Source: an uncultured euryarchaeote
GTDB taxonomy: Archaea; Thermoplasmatota; Poseidoniia; Poseidoniales; Poseidoniaceae
Direction of reading: 5' to 3'
Length of the DNA: 13,421 nt
Assembly: GCA_937892665.1 (NCBI GenBank)
Contig: CALBJF010000141.1
Coordinates: 1-13,421 of the forward strand
In this document: positions 6,986-13,421 of the stretch, piece after piece
How positions within the stretch are numbered: position 1 is the stretch's first letter
Layout: every line of letters begins with the position of its first letter
The notes under the pieces: model-generated
Seen by the model: only the letters and a program-made list of their open reading frames with translations
The model's database searches: none
Told to the model about the DNA's origin: nothing
Made by a program: the position numbers and the translations under genes

Positions 6986-7507
6986 ATGGGCAAAGAATTC
7001 CAAATCAAAAAGCGACGACCTGTTCGGCGAAAGATCATCGCTCCTTTACTCAAGGACTTGGAAGAAGCGTTGGATATTGATCTCAACGTGGACGGTGGAT
7101 TTCTTGAGATGGCAACCTATGGTTCGTGGCAACTCGTCTTTGTCGATAAGATTGCAAAGACCATTGAAATCAGTGACGATGAAGGCCAACGTTGGGCGTT
7201 TCTTACGCTTCGCGGATTCCTTGAACATCCTGGTGCGAAGCGCTGGGTTGCTGTTGATCATGGTGCAATTCCATTCTTGATGAATGGAGCAGATTGCATG
7301 GTCGCTGGCGTTCATGCTGCTGATCAATCAATCGAAGTGGGCGATTTAGTCTGGATTCGTGACAAGGAACACGGACGTCCGTTGGCACTCGGTTGGGCGA
7401 CAATGTCTGGCGTCGATATGGTCGAAGCAGCCAAAGGAAAGGGCATCAAGACCCTTCACTGGGTCGGTGACGAACTTTGGGATATGGAACCGCAAAAAGG
7501 AAAGTGA
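6986..7507 (+). CDS. PUA-domain RNA-binding protein (MCT-1/Tma20-like)
   Basis: The 173 residues begin EFQIKKRRPVRRK, like the basic N-terminal pre-PUA domain of archaeal homologues of MCT-1/Tma20. A PUA domain follows at about 86-163, with RWVAVDHGAIPFLMNGADCM at 86-105, the Gly after it (VAGV), GDLVWIRD at 119-126 and PLALGWATM at 132-140. PUA domains bind structured RNA; eukaryotic MCT-1 acts with DENR in translation reinitiation and recycling, so a role in translation or RNA modification is likely. The ATG at 6986 is preferred to that at 6881 because the family starts there and the earlier one would overlap the divergent FAH gene. The next gene starts 29 nt after the TGA. Confidence 0.85.
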   Translation: MGKEFQIKKRRPVRRKIIAPLLKDLEEALDIDLNVDGGFLEMATYGSWQLVFVDKIAKTIEISDDEGQRWAFLTLRGFLEHPGAKRWVAVDHGAIPFLMNGADCMVAGVHAADQSIEVGDLVWIRDKEHGRPLALGWATMSGVDMVEAAKGKGIKTLHWVGDELWDMEPQKGK

Positions 7508-7536
7508 GAAAGACAAGCAGTTCCTAGGCTTATTCC

Positions 7537-8103
7537 ATGAGAACCGTCTTGACACTGATGCTTGTTGCTCTTCTTGCTGCTTGTAGTACTTCGATGGCTG
7601 CTGGTAATGCCGGAGAAGATAATGGTCCAAAGGCAGATGAGACACCGGTTTCATCCTATACAGCAACCTCACCTTCTGTCTCTGGTAATACATGGGCGTT
7701 GACTGTGGTTATGGATCAAGCTGCGAACGACAACAATACAACATTCGAAATCACCACACAAATCTGCCTCAACTCAGGCGTATGCGATCCACCCGTCGTC
7801 CAACAAGTAACGGTTGAAGATTTGACACATACCACATCACTTACTCCTCCACAAGACCATTCTTACGTCAATTGGCGAGTTAAAGCAATGTACGAAGATG
7901 ACACAACCGAATACTTCCCTCAAGGAGCATGGTACACTGTTTGGTCAAGTTGTTATCAGGATGATGGCGTCTATTATGGCGTAGATGCTGATGGAGAAAG
8001 TTGTGCTGAAGAAGAAGATGATGAAGGCTTCTTACCTGGATTTACACTCATACCTGCTTTGACTGCAGTTGGTCTTGCTATTGCTATAGCACGACGTGAT
8101 TAA
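7537..8103 (+). CDS. Small exported protein with C-terminal PGF-CTERM-like sorting signal
   Basis: The 188 residues begin with a signal peptide (TVLTLMLVALLAACSTSMA, 3-21) containing LAAC, which fits a lipobox; cleavage after SMA by a standard signal peptidase is the alternative. The mature part, residues 40-140, looks like one beta-sandwich domain with Cys at 77, 83, 139 and 156, two potential disulfides. The C-terminus is tripartite: an acidic spacer EEEDDEG (158-164), LPGF (166-169), a hydrophobic segment to about residue 185, and RRD. This resembles PGF-CTERM substrates of archaeosortase. The mature domain has no recognised function. The stop codon shares TTAA with the convergent gene. 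No archaeosortase gene is present in the window. Confidence 0.82.
   Translation: MRTVLTLMLVALLAACSTSMAAGNAGEDNGPKADETPVSSYTATSPSVSGNTWALTVVMDQAANDNNTTFEITTQICLNSGVCDPPVVQQVTVEDLTHTTSLTPPQDHSYVNWRVKAMYEDDTTEYFPQGAWYTVWSSCYQDDGVYYGVDADGESCAEEEDDEGFLPGFTLIPALTAVGLAIAIARRD
8100..8103. other. Convergent stop codons sharing TTAA
   Basis: The palindrome TTAA supplies the TAA of the plus-strand gene (8101-8103) and the TAA of the minus-strand gene (8102-8100). There is no intergenic space and no U-tract outside the coding regions, so each gene's terminator must lie within the other's coding sequence. Confidence 0.95.
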
Positions 8104-8504
8104 GCGGTTGTAAATTCAACGAGTCGCTCGAGAAAGCGACGATGTTCACTGCCCCACATTTGGAGAATAACTGAGAGGCCTGAACGGTCATCATTGAGTC
8201 GTCCTTCAACGAATCCAACCCGATCAAGATCGCTATGAACAAGCGGAAGATGCTCTTGTTCAATCTTGATGAGCAGACCTTCTTCATGTTTCGTTATGCT
8301 TGTTGCATGATACGTTATGCTAACTTCATCAATATCGAATTCGACGCGTCTCGAGGAAAGGAATGCTTCAACTCCAGAGAAGAGTGCTTCAACATCGATG
8401 GAAGCCCCATCCATTTCCGCTCCATATGCTGCAAGAAACGGCAATTCTGTTGCATTCTGTTCCATTAGGTGATCAAGACCACGAGGTATCTCTTCGTCGG
8501 TCAT
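8100..8504 (-). CDS. Uncharacterised 134-aa protein, coupled to the SAP membrane protein
   Basis: I do not recognise the family. The start at 8504 is fixed by a GGAGG Shine-Dalgarno and lies one nucleotide after the stop of the upstream 716-aa gene, so the two are translationally coupled. The product is acidic and soluble, with no signal or membrane segment. The pattern suggests an alpha/beta fold: a helix at about 38-51 (DVEALFSGVEAFLS), then strands around VEFDIDEVSITYHATSI (54-70), GLLIKIEQEHLPLV (76-89) and GLSVILQMWG (109-118), and a final helix RRFLERLVEF. Longer versions starting at 8564 would overlap the upstream gene and lack similar support. Confidence 0.8.
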   Translation of the reverse strand: MTDEEIPRGLDHLMEQNATELPFLAAYGAEMDGASIDVEALFSGVEAFLSSRRVEFDIDEVSITYHATSITKHEEGLLIKIEQEHLPLVHSDLDRVGFVEGRLNDDRSGLSVILQMWGSEHRRFLERLVEFTTA

Positions 8505-8505
8505 A

Positions 8506-10656
8506 CTAACCCTCCACAGCAGAGAGTTTCGTCCAACCCACGACACGCCCATCGGTCGCATCAACGGCTACAGCAAAGGTATGTTCCCATACGCCTTCGC
8601 TCCACGTTCGTGAAAGGTCAATCGTTGTTGCTCCAACCGATGTATCTGTCAGTTGACCTAGAAGGTCGTTGGCTCCATCACCAGGAACGGCAACGAGAAT
8701 ACCCAAGCGTGTTTGCGAGTAGATGTTGCCATTGCTATCGTAGATACCATCAGCACCACTCAAGGCAGGATAGCGTGTCTTATCGCTGAGACGCGCTTCA
8801 ACCGTTGAGATATTGGCAACAGCAGGAATTGCTTCCCGATTGTATGAGACAACCTCGTCAAAGGATCCTTTCTCCAAGAACGTGCAGGTTTCAGAGGTTG
8901 GCTCGCCTGTTAACTCGAACAAGACCCAACCTGCAGTATCATCCGCAGCAACCCACGAGACGTTCCACTTGGTTGCAGTTCCGCTTCGGTCATCGATGGC
9001 TCTCCAAATATAGCCACTGTTGTCCAGGGCGGCATTGGCACCTGATGCTTGCCCTCCGATGTAATCGAAGCATTGCATAGCCTTCTCGAGCGTATGTGTT
9101 CTCGATTCAGATTCATCAGGAGGATGAATGCCTTCTTGTGCACTCCAATCCTCTTGCAGTGTTTCATCGATAGCGAGTAGATTTGCTCGTGGACGAATGC
9201 TGTAATCCTTGCCAAGATCGAGCACCTTTGAACCACGTGTCAGTTTGGTAGATTTGAAGGCATGATGCAGTTCGAGTTCTCCTTCTGGTAGAACATAGTC
9301 GCCAAAGGCTTCTGAAAGTGGTGAACACGAATCTTGTAGAGAACCATCATTGGAGATAATCACATCAACGGTTTGTTGAGTCGCCCATGGATTGTTCTCT
9401 TCAGCCCATATCTCCATGGTTGCAGAACCAAGACAGAGGCTTTCGATATCGACGTGTGTTGCCGAAATCTTCCAGGCCTTGTCATCACCAAGGGTGTCAG
9501 CTCCAACGACTCTCCAACTCCATCCAAGTCGTTCTCCAGTTGCCCCTTCTTCGATGACATCGTTGCCAAACAAGTCCTGCAATTCAATCGGTTGAAGCAT
9601 CATAGAAACGCCTGGTAAAAAGACATCGAGTGAACCCAACAGGCCACCAACATCGAAGGTCGTAGCCGACCCTTCGTACGGTTTGTTATCCACAGTAGCG
9701 GAGAATTCGAATCCTGTTGACATCGTAACTTGTTCCCGCAATTCAACGTAACGACGAGTCGTAAGAACCGCTTCGCCTGGACTGGATGGACTGCTTGAGG
9801 CATCAGGACATGAACCCGAATTGAGAATCGAATAGGTACTTCGACCTACATCCAAATCGTCCAAATCATAGGTGTTGGTCATCTCGACTGAAAGCCAGTC
9901 ATTGCTTCCATAAGCACCCCTTGTCCGTACTGCACCGAGCAAGTTTTGCGAAGACTCTCCAAGGAGATCTTGAGAGGTACCTTCACTGATTGCAAGCGTA
10001 CCTCTGCCGTTGTAATCTAAGAAAACTCGGCAATAGTCCTCTTCATTATTTAGGAAATTGAACGCCAAATCAAGGAATCCTTCACTGGCCATCATAGCAG
10101 GACGGTCGCCTGCTCCACCGGTTATTGTGTACTCCATTGTATCGCCATAACGAAGCGGATCTGCTGTGAACGGTTCGAGTTCGGAGTTGACGTACCACCA
10201 TCCAGCTGCACCAACGAACAGAGCAACAATGACCACAGCAATGACCTTTGGTTGTTTGACCATGTCGACCAGCGTTGTGGCGTTTTGCCGCTTAACCGCG
10301 ACAGGAGTGAACACTTCTGGTTCTTCTTCAGGTTCATCTGGTTCGTCGAATACGAGGTCTGCATCGAGAATTTCTGCATCAAGGACGTCTTCTTCCTTAG
10401 ACACAGACTTTGGTTTTGCTTTGGCCTTCGGTTTAGGCGTTGGAGTAATCGTAGTTTCATCTTCAAGAGAAAAGACGACCTCTTCCTCGACCTCTGCCAC
10501 TGGTTTCGCATCCTTGAGGCCAACTTCATTACGAGAAAGACCTGATTCAAGTAAACGCTCGACTAAATCGGCTTTTTTACCAGTCGTTGGTAAATCATTA
10601 ATGACGCAAAGGGCCTTGAGTTTGGCCACAGTTAGCGAGGATGCTTCATCCGTCAT
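8506..10656 (-). CDS. Single-pass membrane protein with cytosolic N-terminal SAP domain
   Basis: The protein has 716 residues. Residues 8-40 match a SAP (helix-extension-helix) motif: LTVAKLKALCVINDLPTTGKK, then ADLVERLLESGL, with the conserved Leu, Gly and Lys spacing. A disordered acidic and Pro/Lys-rich linker follows (about 45-125, with TPTPKPKAKAKPK at 71-83). Then comes one transmembrane helix at about 137-154 (KVIAVVIVALFVGAAGWWYV) and a 560-residue outer part. The latter is beta-rich with several Cys, and ends TFAVAVDATDGRVVGWTKL, reminiscent of PepSY-type endings; no firm domain call is possible. Positive charges before the helix put the SAP domain inside, where it could bind DNA or RNA. 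The gene lies 83 nt after the 331-aa membrane-protein gene and 1 nt before the 134-aa gene. Confidence 0.82.
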   Translation of the reverse strand: MTDEASSLTVAKLKALCVINDLPTTGKKADLVERLLESGLSRNEVGLKDAKPVAEVEEEVVFSLEDETTITPTPKPKAKAKPKSVSKEEDVLDAEILDADLVFDEPDEPEEEPEVFTPVAVKRQNATTLVDMVKQPKVIAVVIVALFVGAAGWWYVNSELEPFTADPLRYGDTMEYTITGGAGDRPAMMASEGFLDLAFNFLNNEEDYCRVFLDYNGRGTLAISEGTSQDLLGESSQNLLGAVRTRGAYGSNDWLSVEMTNTYDLDDLDVGRSTYSILNSGSCPDASSSPSSPGEAVLTTRRYVELREQVTMSTGFEFSATVDNKPYEGSATTFDVGGLLGSLDVFLPGVSMMLQPIELQDLFGNDVIEEGATGERLGWSWRVVGADTLGDDKAWKISATHVDIESLCLGSATMEIWAEENNPWATQQTVDVIISNDGSLQDSCSPLSEAFGDYVLPEGELELHHAFKSTKLTRGSKVLDLGKDYSIRPRANLLAIDETLQEDWSAQEGIHPPDESESRTHTLEKAMQCFDYIGGQASGANAALDNSGYIWRAIDDRSGTATKWNVSWVAADDTAGWVLFELTGEPTSETCTFLEKGSFDEVVSYNREAIPAVANISTVEARLSDKTRYPALSGADGIYDSNGNIYSQTRLGILVAVPGDGANDLLGQLTDTSVGATTIDLSRTWSEGVWEHTFAVAVDATDGRVVGWTKLSAVEG
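8511..8515 (-). promoter_or_regulatory. Shine-Dalgarno GGAGG of the 134-aa gene
   Basis: On the minus strand GGAGG lies 6 nt before the ATG at 8504 and within the last codons of the upstream SAP gene. It is the best ribosome-binding site in the window and settles the start of the downstream gene. Confidence 0.75.
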
Positions 10657-10739
10657 TCATTCACCGTACCTTAGTCGAGGACTCATCCCCTAAGAAGGAT
10701 AGTGGCGAACGCATCAGTAACGAGGCCATTTTTACGCGT

Positions 10740-11735
10740 TCATTCTTCGTACGGAACGTATGAACCGTCTTCGGCTTGAACAAACACTGTTTGATCGTAA
10801 CTGCCATCAGCCATCTTACGGAAGAAGTAGCCATTGTCTGCAGGTTCAAAGGTCGGTTCATCCGATGCTGCTTCTGGCATATGAGGCTCTGGAGGACCTG
10901 CTGGGCCTGATGTTTCTGGAGGGCCGCTTGGACCTGCCTGAGGAGGTCCACTTGGTCCCTTCGATGGTGGTGGTCCTGATGGACCAGCGGTCTGTTCAAG
11001 GACTTCTTCTTCAGTGGATTTCTTGCCGGGCTCTGTCAATGCTTTGACACCTGCTCCATGCTTTTGGGCTCCAATGAACGCAAATCCGGAGAGACTGAGG
11101 AAGAGGATTGCAAAGATACCAGCCCAGATTTGATTGGGCCACATGCTTCCATCAATGTCCATGCCTCCGATGAGAATGTCGCTTGTATCGTCCTTGTCGA
11201 CGTATTCTGCAAAGAGGCACTGTCCGCCTCCATCAACGTTGAATTCAAAGGTTACAACTTCATCAACAATCGGTACGTTACTCGAGAGTTGGAATTGATT
11301 ATCATGGCTCGGATCCACTCGCGCATCTCGTTTAAGTTCTAAGATATCATTCGAAGTACAATCATCTGAATTGATCAGATAAACCGCGATTCGTGCATCT
11401 GGATTTGCTGGAGGATTGGTCGCTGTCACTTCAATTTCGATAGGAACGTCTGTGAAATCTTCACCATCCAATGGCGCTCCCCAAACGAATCCAAGATCTT
11501 GTTCGTAGGAATTTCCAACAGGTTCTGCTGTAAATGGGAACGGGAAAAGAGCAAAGCCAAACATCAATGCAGCCAATCCAAGATAGAGGAACACGTTCCA
11601 ACGGGAACGCTTCAGAGCTTCTTGACGCTCTTCAAGGGTCATATCCTTCATCAATTCATCACGGTCTTCATCCAAAACTGGAACGGATTCCGTTGTTTCT
11701 GGTTCCGCCTCTGCCACATTCTCTTCATCGGACAT
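10740..11735 (-). CDS. Two-pass membrane protein with Pro/Gly-rich cytosolic tail ending in Glu-Glu
   Basis: I do not recognise the family. The 331 residues show an acidic N-terminus (1-35), helix 1 at about 47-66 (NVFLYLGLAALMFGFALF), an outer domain at 67-200 with two Cys (126 and 173) that could form a disulfide, helix 2 at about 203-222 (IWAGIFAILFLSLSGFAFIG) and a cytosolic tail. Basic residues before helix 1 (LKRSR) and after helix 2 (QKHG, PGKK) support both ends inside. The tail has four GP(S/A)GPP units at 251-282, then two DGSY motifs (310-313 and 323-326), and ends VPYEE. The gene is divergent from the RimK-like gene across 55 nt. It may be cotranscribed with the SAP membrane-protein gene downstream. 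Confidence 0.85.
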   Translation of the reverse strand: MSDEENVAEAEPETTESVPVLDEDRDELMKDMTLEERQEALKRSRWNVFLYLGLAALMFGFALFPFPFTAEPVGNSYEQDLGFVWGAPLDGEDFTDVPIEIEVTATNPPANPDARIAVYLINSDDCTSNDILELKRDARVDPSHDNQFQLSSNVPIVDEVVTFEFNVDGGGQCLFAEYVDKDDTSDILIGGMDIDGSMWPNQIWAGIFAILFLSLSGFAFIGAQKHGAGVKALTEPGKKSTEEEVLEQTAGPSGPPPSKGPSGPPQAGPSGPPETSGPAGPPEPHMPEAASDEPTFEPADNGYFFRKMADGSYDQTVFVQAEDGSYVPYEE

Positions 11736-11759
11736 GAATTAGAGCCAAAACGGCCGAGC

Positions 11760-11768
11760 ATTTCAAAT
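11760..11768. promoter_or_regulatory. Palindromic AT element at the midpoint of a divergent promoter region
   Basis: ATTT-C-AAAT is a perfect odd palindrome whose centre (11764) lies 27 nt before the plus-strand ATG at 11791 and 29 nt before the minus-strand ATG at 11735. Archaeal TATA boxes sit about 26 nt before transcription starts. One element could therefore serve both genes, each with a leaderless or nearly leaderless transcript. No Shine-Dalgarno is seen before either gene at the usual distance. Confidence 0.5.
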
Positions 11769-11790
11769 CCCCTCCCATATTCTTCCCACC

Positions 11791-13008
11791 ATGAGCGAGT
11801 CTGGACGAGATGGAGGTGTTCGCCTTGCTGTCTTGTCGCGTGGAGCACGATTATACTCCACTCGACGCTTGGTCGAAGAAGCTCGAAAACGAGGTCTTGA
11901 TGTCAATGTCCTCGATCCAATGAGTTTCTCATTATTCGTCGATGATGGCTCGATCGATATCATGCATGAAGGCAGGCCAATTGGCTTTGATGCTGTCATT
12001 CCACGTATTGGTCATTCAATTACGCGACACGGTGTTGCTGTACTGCGACACTTGGAACAAATGGGTATCTGGACTGCGAACACTGGTCAAGGAATCCTAC
12101 AAAGTCGTGACAAACTGCATGCATCTCAACTCCTGGCTCGAAACAGAATCCCTGTCCCACGTACAGTCTATGTCCGAGATACTGCAGATGTGGAGCAAGC
12201 CATAGAAGCAGTTGGAGGATTACCTGTTGTTGTCAAGGTAACAGAAGGAACACAAGGCCAAGGCGTCTTCCTTCGCCATACGCATCAAGAAACTCGAAAC
12301 CTCGTTCAAGGATTGCTTCACACTGGAAAGGCAGTCCTCGTTCAAGAGTACATCGTTGAAGCGCATGGAACCGATATTCGAGCACTCGTCGTTGGTGATC
12401 GTGTTGTTGCAAGCATGCGACGTCGTGCACGTGGACGTGAATTCAGAAGCAATTTCCATCTCAATGGAACTGTTGAATCTGTTGAACTCAACCCCGCTTA
12501 CGAAGAGGTTGCATGCAGAGCAGCACGTATTCTCGGCCTTCGCATCGCAGGTGTTGATCTGCTTGAATCCGACGATGGCCCACTCGTTCTCGAAGTCAAT
12601 TCAAGTCCAGGACTGGAAGGTATCGAGAAAGCAAGTGGCGTCAATGTTGCAGGGGCAATCGTCGATTTCGTCATCAGTGATACTGACTTCAGTGAAGTCG
12701 GACTTGACCAATTACTGAGAACAATTCCAGGAGAAGGGGTTCTTTCTATTCAACTGCTTCAACATCCAAATTTGATTGGGATGTCGATTGGAGAAGTGTT
12801 CCATGGAAGTTCCAATACGCCTGTGTTTGCGCTCAGTCGTGGAGATCGTTTAATGTGGAATCCTGAATCATCGATTCAACTTCGTTTTGATGATGTTCTA
12901 ATTTGTTATGGAGAACTTGACTCTCTACGGGCAACGCTTCGTAAAGCCATGTCAAACAGCCCACCAAGCACTACTGACGGCCCTACGGGCGAAGAGAGTA
13001 ATGCTTGA
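11791..13008 (+). CDS. RimK-like ATP-grasp ligase fused to a C-terminal TrkA-C/RCK_C-like domain
   Basis: Residues 10-297 align closely with bacterial RimK: AVLSRGARLYSTRRLVEEA at 13-31, DAVIPRIGHSITRHG at 67-81, SRDKLHASQLLAR at 105-117, the ATP-binding lysine K149 and the loop EGTQGQGV at 152-159, VQEYI at 184-188, GREFRSNFH at 215-223, D256, and the metal-binding LEVNSSPGLEGIEK at 267-280. RimK enzymes ligate amino acids to a carboxyl group, typically Glu to the C-terminus of ribosomal protein bS6; archaeal relatives act on cofactors or lysine-pathway intermediates. Archaea lack bS6, so the substrate is unknown. Residues about 315-388 resemble TrkA-C/RCK_C: LIGMSIGEV, PVFALSRGDRLMWNP, FDDVLICYG. 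Standard RimK (about 300 aa) lacks this domain. The tail is Ser/Thr/Pro-rich. A T-rich stretch follows the stop. Confidence 0.9.
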   Translation: MSESGRDGGVRLAVLSRGARLYSTRRLVEEARKRGLDVNVLDPMSFSLFVDDGSIDIMHEGRPIGFDAVIPRIGHSITRHGVAVLRHLEQMGIWTANTGQGILQSRDKLHASQLLARNRIPVPRTVYVRDTADVEQAIEAVGGLPVVVKVTEGTQGQGVFLRHTHQETRNLVQGLLHTGKAVLVQEYIVEAHGTDIRALVVGDRVVASMRRRARGREFRSNFHLNGTVESVELNPAYEEVACRAARILGLRIAGVDLLESDDGPLVLEVNSSPGLEGIEKASGVNVAGAIVDFVISDTDFSEVGLDQLLRTIPGEGVLSIQLLQHPNLIGMSIGEVFHGSSNTPVFALSRGDRLMWNPESSIQLRFDDVLICYGELDSLRATLRKAMSNSPPSTTDGPTGEESNA

Positions 13009-13024
13009 TTTTCGTTTGCGTTTT
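13009..13024 (+). terminator. T-rich terminator after the RimK-like gene
   Basis: TTTTCGTTTGCGTTTT follows the TGA directly. Archaeal RNA polymerase terminates at such U-rich runs without a required hairpin. A small hairpin GCCC-TAC-GGGC (12980-12990) lies inside the end of the gene but is too far away to be a classical partner. Confidence 0.5.
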
Positions 13025-13045
13025 CACACAACAGTTTGATATGGA

Positions 13046-13118
13046 TGACCGTCTACTGCAGTTTGCTCGCAAGAGCACGGGATGCACACCTCGCTTCGGC
13101 GAGAAAGGCGGTTACGCC
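13046..13118 (+). ncRNA. Candidate structured leader RNA before the recombinase gene
   Basis: Three short hairpins lie in 55 nt: TGCTC-GCAA-GAGCA (13064-13077, GNRA loop), CTCGC-TTCG-GCGAG (13090-13103, cUUCGg loop) and GGCG-GTTA-CGCC (13107-13118), the last touching the ATG at 13119. As an alternative to the third hairpin, TGACCGTC (13046-13053) can pair with GGCGGTTA (13107-13114), 8 bp with two G-U pairs, enclosing the first two as arms. TGCA at 13057-13060 can also pair with 13083-13086 to lengthen the first arm. I match this to no known RNA family. If the recombinase starts at 13041 instead, the region would be coding. Confidence 0.4.
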
Positions 13119-13421
13119 ATGAATACTGAGAGGAAACATACACAGCCGAAGGCTCAACGACCGAGTCAGCTACGTCTATCGGATGACGAAGTTACGCTTC
13201 CTCCGCGTTTAGCACACATTCAGAATCTCTCTTGGTTGGATTGTTACGACCAACAATTGCGTACTGAGAACAAATCAGAGAACACGCGAAAGACCTACCT
13301 CAATGGCCTACGAGCCCTTGTCGAGACTTCCCTTCCTGGTGAAGATATCCTCAGTGCAAGTGGGCTTGAATCGATGACTGTTCGAACCCTTGCAAACAGA
13401 TTGGAACCACACAGTGGACGA
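13119..13421 (+). CDS. Probable tyrosine recombinase (Xer/phage integrase type), N-terminal part, cut by window edge
   Basis: The frame is open for 101 codons to the right edge. Residues about 29-75 (LSWLDCYDQQLRTENKSEN, then TRKTYLNGLRALVE) resemble the SAM-like core-binding domain of tyrosine recombinases, with the usual pattern of a first helix, S/E-x-x-T-x-x-x-Y and a following helix. The catalytic domain with its R-H-R-Y residues lies outside the window, so this call depends on the N-terminal domain only. An in-frame ATG at 13041 would add 26 codons; 13119 is preferred because the added stretch is dense in stem-loops and unlike the rest of the protein. Possible roles are chromosome dimer resolution (XerA-like) or integration of an element. 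Confidence 0.55.
   Translation, partial: MNTERKHTQPKAQRPSQLRLSDDEVTLPPRLAHIQNLSWLDCYDQQLRTENKSENTRKTYLNGLRALVETSLPGEDILSASGLESMTVRTLANRLEPHSGR

Noticed and set aside
6920..7003. Longer FAH-family protein starting at 7003
   Set aside because: The extra 28 residues do not fit the family and would overlap the well-supported start of the PUA gene at 6986.
10166..10693. Plus-strand Ser/Thr-rich 175-codon frame
   Set aside because: It is antisense to the SAP, linker and transmembrane part of the 716-aa gene. Its Ser-rich composition is the mirror of Asp/Glu and Lys/Pro codons.
12980..12990. GCCC-TAC-GGGC hairpin as an intrinsic terminator
   Set aside because: It is inside the coding region, has only a 4-bp stem and stands about 18 nt from the T-rich run.
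13126..13131. CTGAGA as a TPP riboswitch core
   Set aside because: The second conserved TPP element and the surrounding helices are missing, and the motif lies inside the recombinase coding sequence.
13041..13132. C/D-box sRNA or tRNA
   Set aside because: GGATGAC is a poor C box and no second box pair is properly spaced. No T-arm GGTTCRANTCC or acceptor pairing is present.

Overview
The window reads as chromosomal DNA of a marine euryarchaeon, most likely of the Thermoplasmatota / Marine Group II (Poseidoniales) type. The archaeal assignment rests on ribosomal protein eS8 (S8e), SRP19, an archaeal PUA (MCT-1/Tma20-like) protein, a PGF-CTERM-like sorting signal and short or leaderless gene starts. 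The lineage below that level is inference from the overall style of the surface and SAP-domain proteins. No stretch longer than 300 bases lacks a gene; the longest gene-free stretch is about 110 bases.

Layout. (1) 1-3678, minus: the first 1226 codons of a giant secreted protein that runs off the left edge. It has an N-terminal signal or anchor, two seven-bladed RCC1-like propellers, two Ig-like He_PIG modules and a C-terminal array of ELWxxDGT-type repeats. (2) 3734-6257, minus: a compact run of S8e, SRP19, a small all-helical protein of unknown function and an SPFH/Band 7 protein with a coiled-coil tail. (3) 6311-7507: a fumarylacetoacetate-hydrolase-family enzyme (minus), divergent from a PUA-domain RNA-binding protein (plus). 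(4) 7537-8103, plus: a small secreted protein with a C-terminal LPGF-hydrophobic-RR sorting signal. It meets its convergent neighbour in a shared TTAA. (5) 8100-11735, minus: a 134-aa protein of unknown function, a 716-aa single-pass membrane protein with a cytosolic SAP domain, and a 331-aa two-pass membrane protein with a Pro/Gly-rich cytosolic tail ending in Glu-Glu. (6) 11791-13008, plus: a RimK-like ATP-grasp ligase fused to a TrkA-C/RCK_C-like domain, divergent from the 331-aa gene over a small palindromic AT element. (7) 13119 to the right edge, plus: the start of a probable tyrosine recombinase, preceded by a dense set of stem-loops with GNRA and UUCG tetraloops that may be a structured leader RNA.

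How the genes may work together. S8e and SRP19 are translation and protein-targeting genes, here followed by an SPFH membrane-scaffold-like gene and its helical partner. The most suggestive accessory unit is at 8506-13008. It contains a RimK-type ligase with a possible ligand-sensing domain. Divergent from it is a membrane protein whose cytosolic tail ends in Glu-Glu, the kind of C-terminus bacterial RimK extends, and next comes a membrane-tethered SAP (putative nucleic-acid-binding) protein. Any functional link among these is inference.
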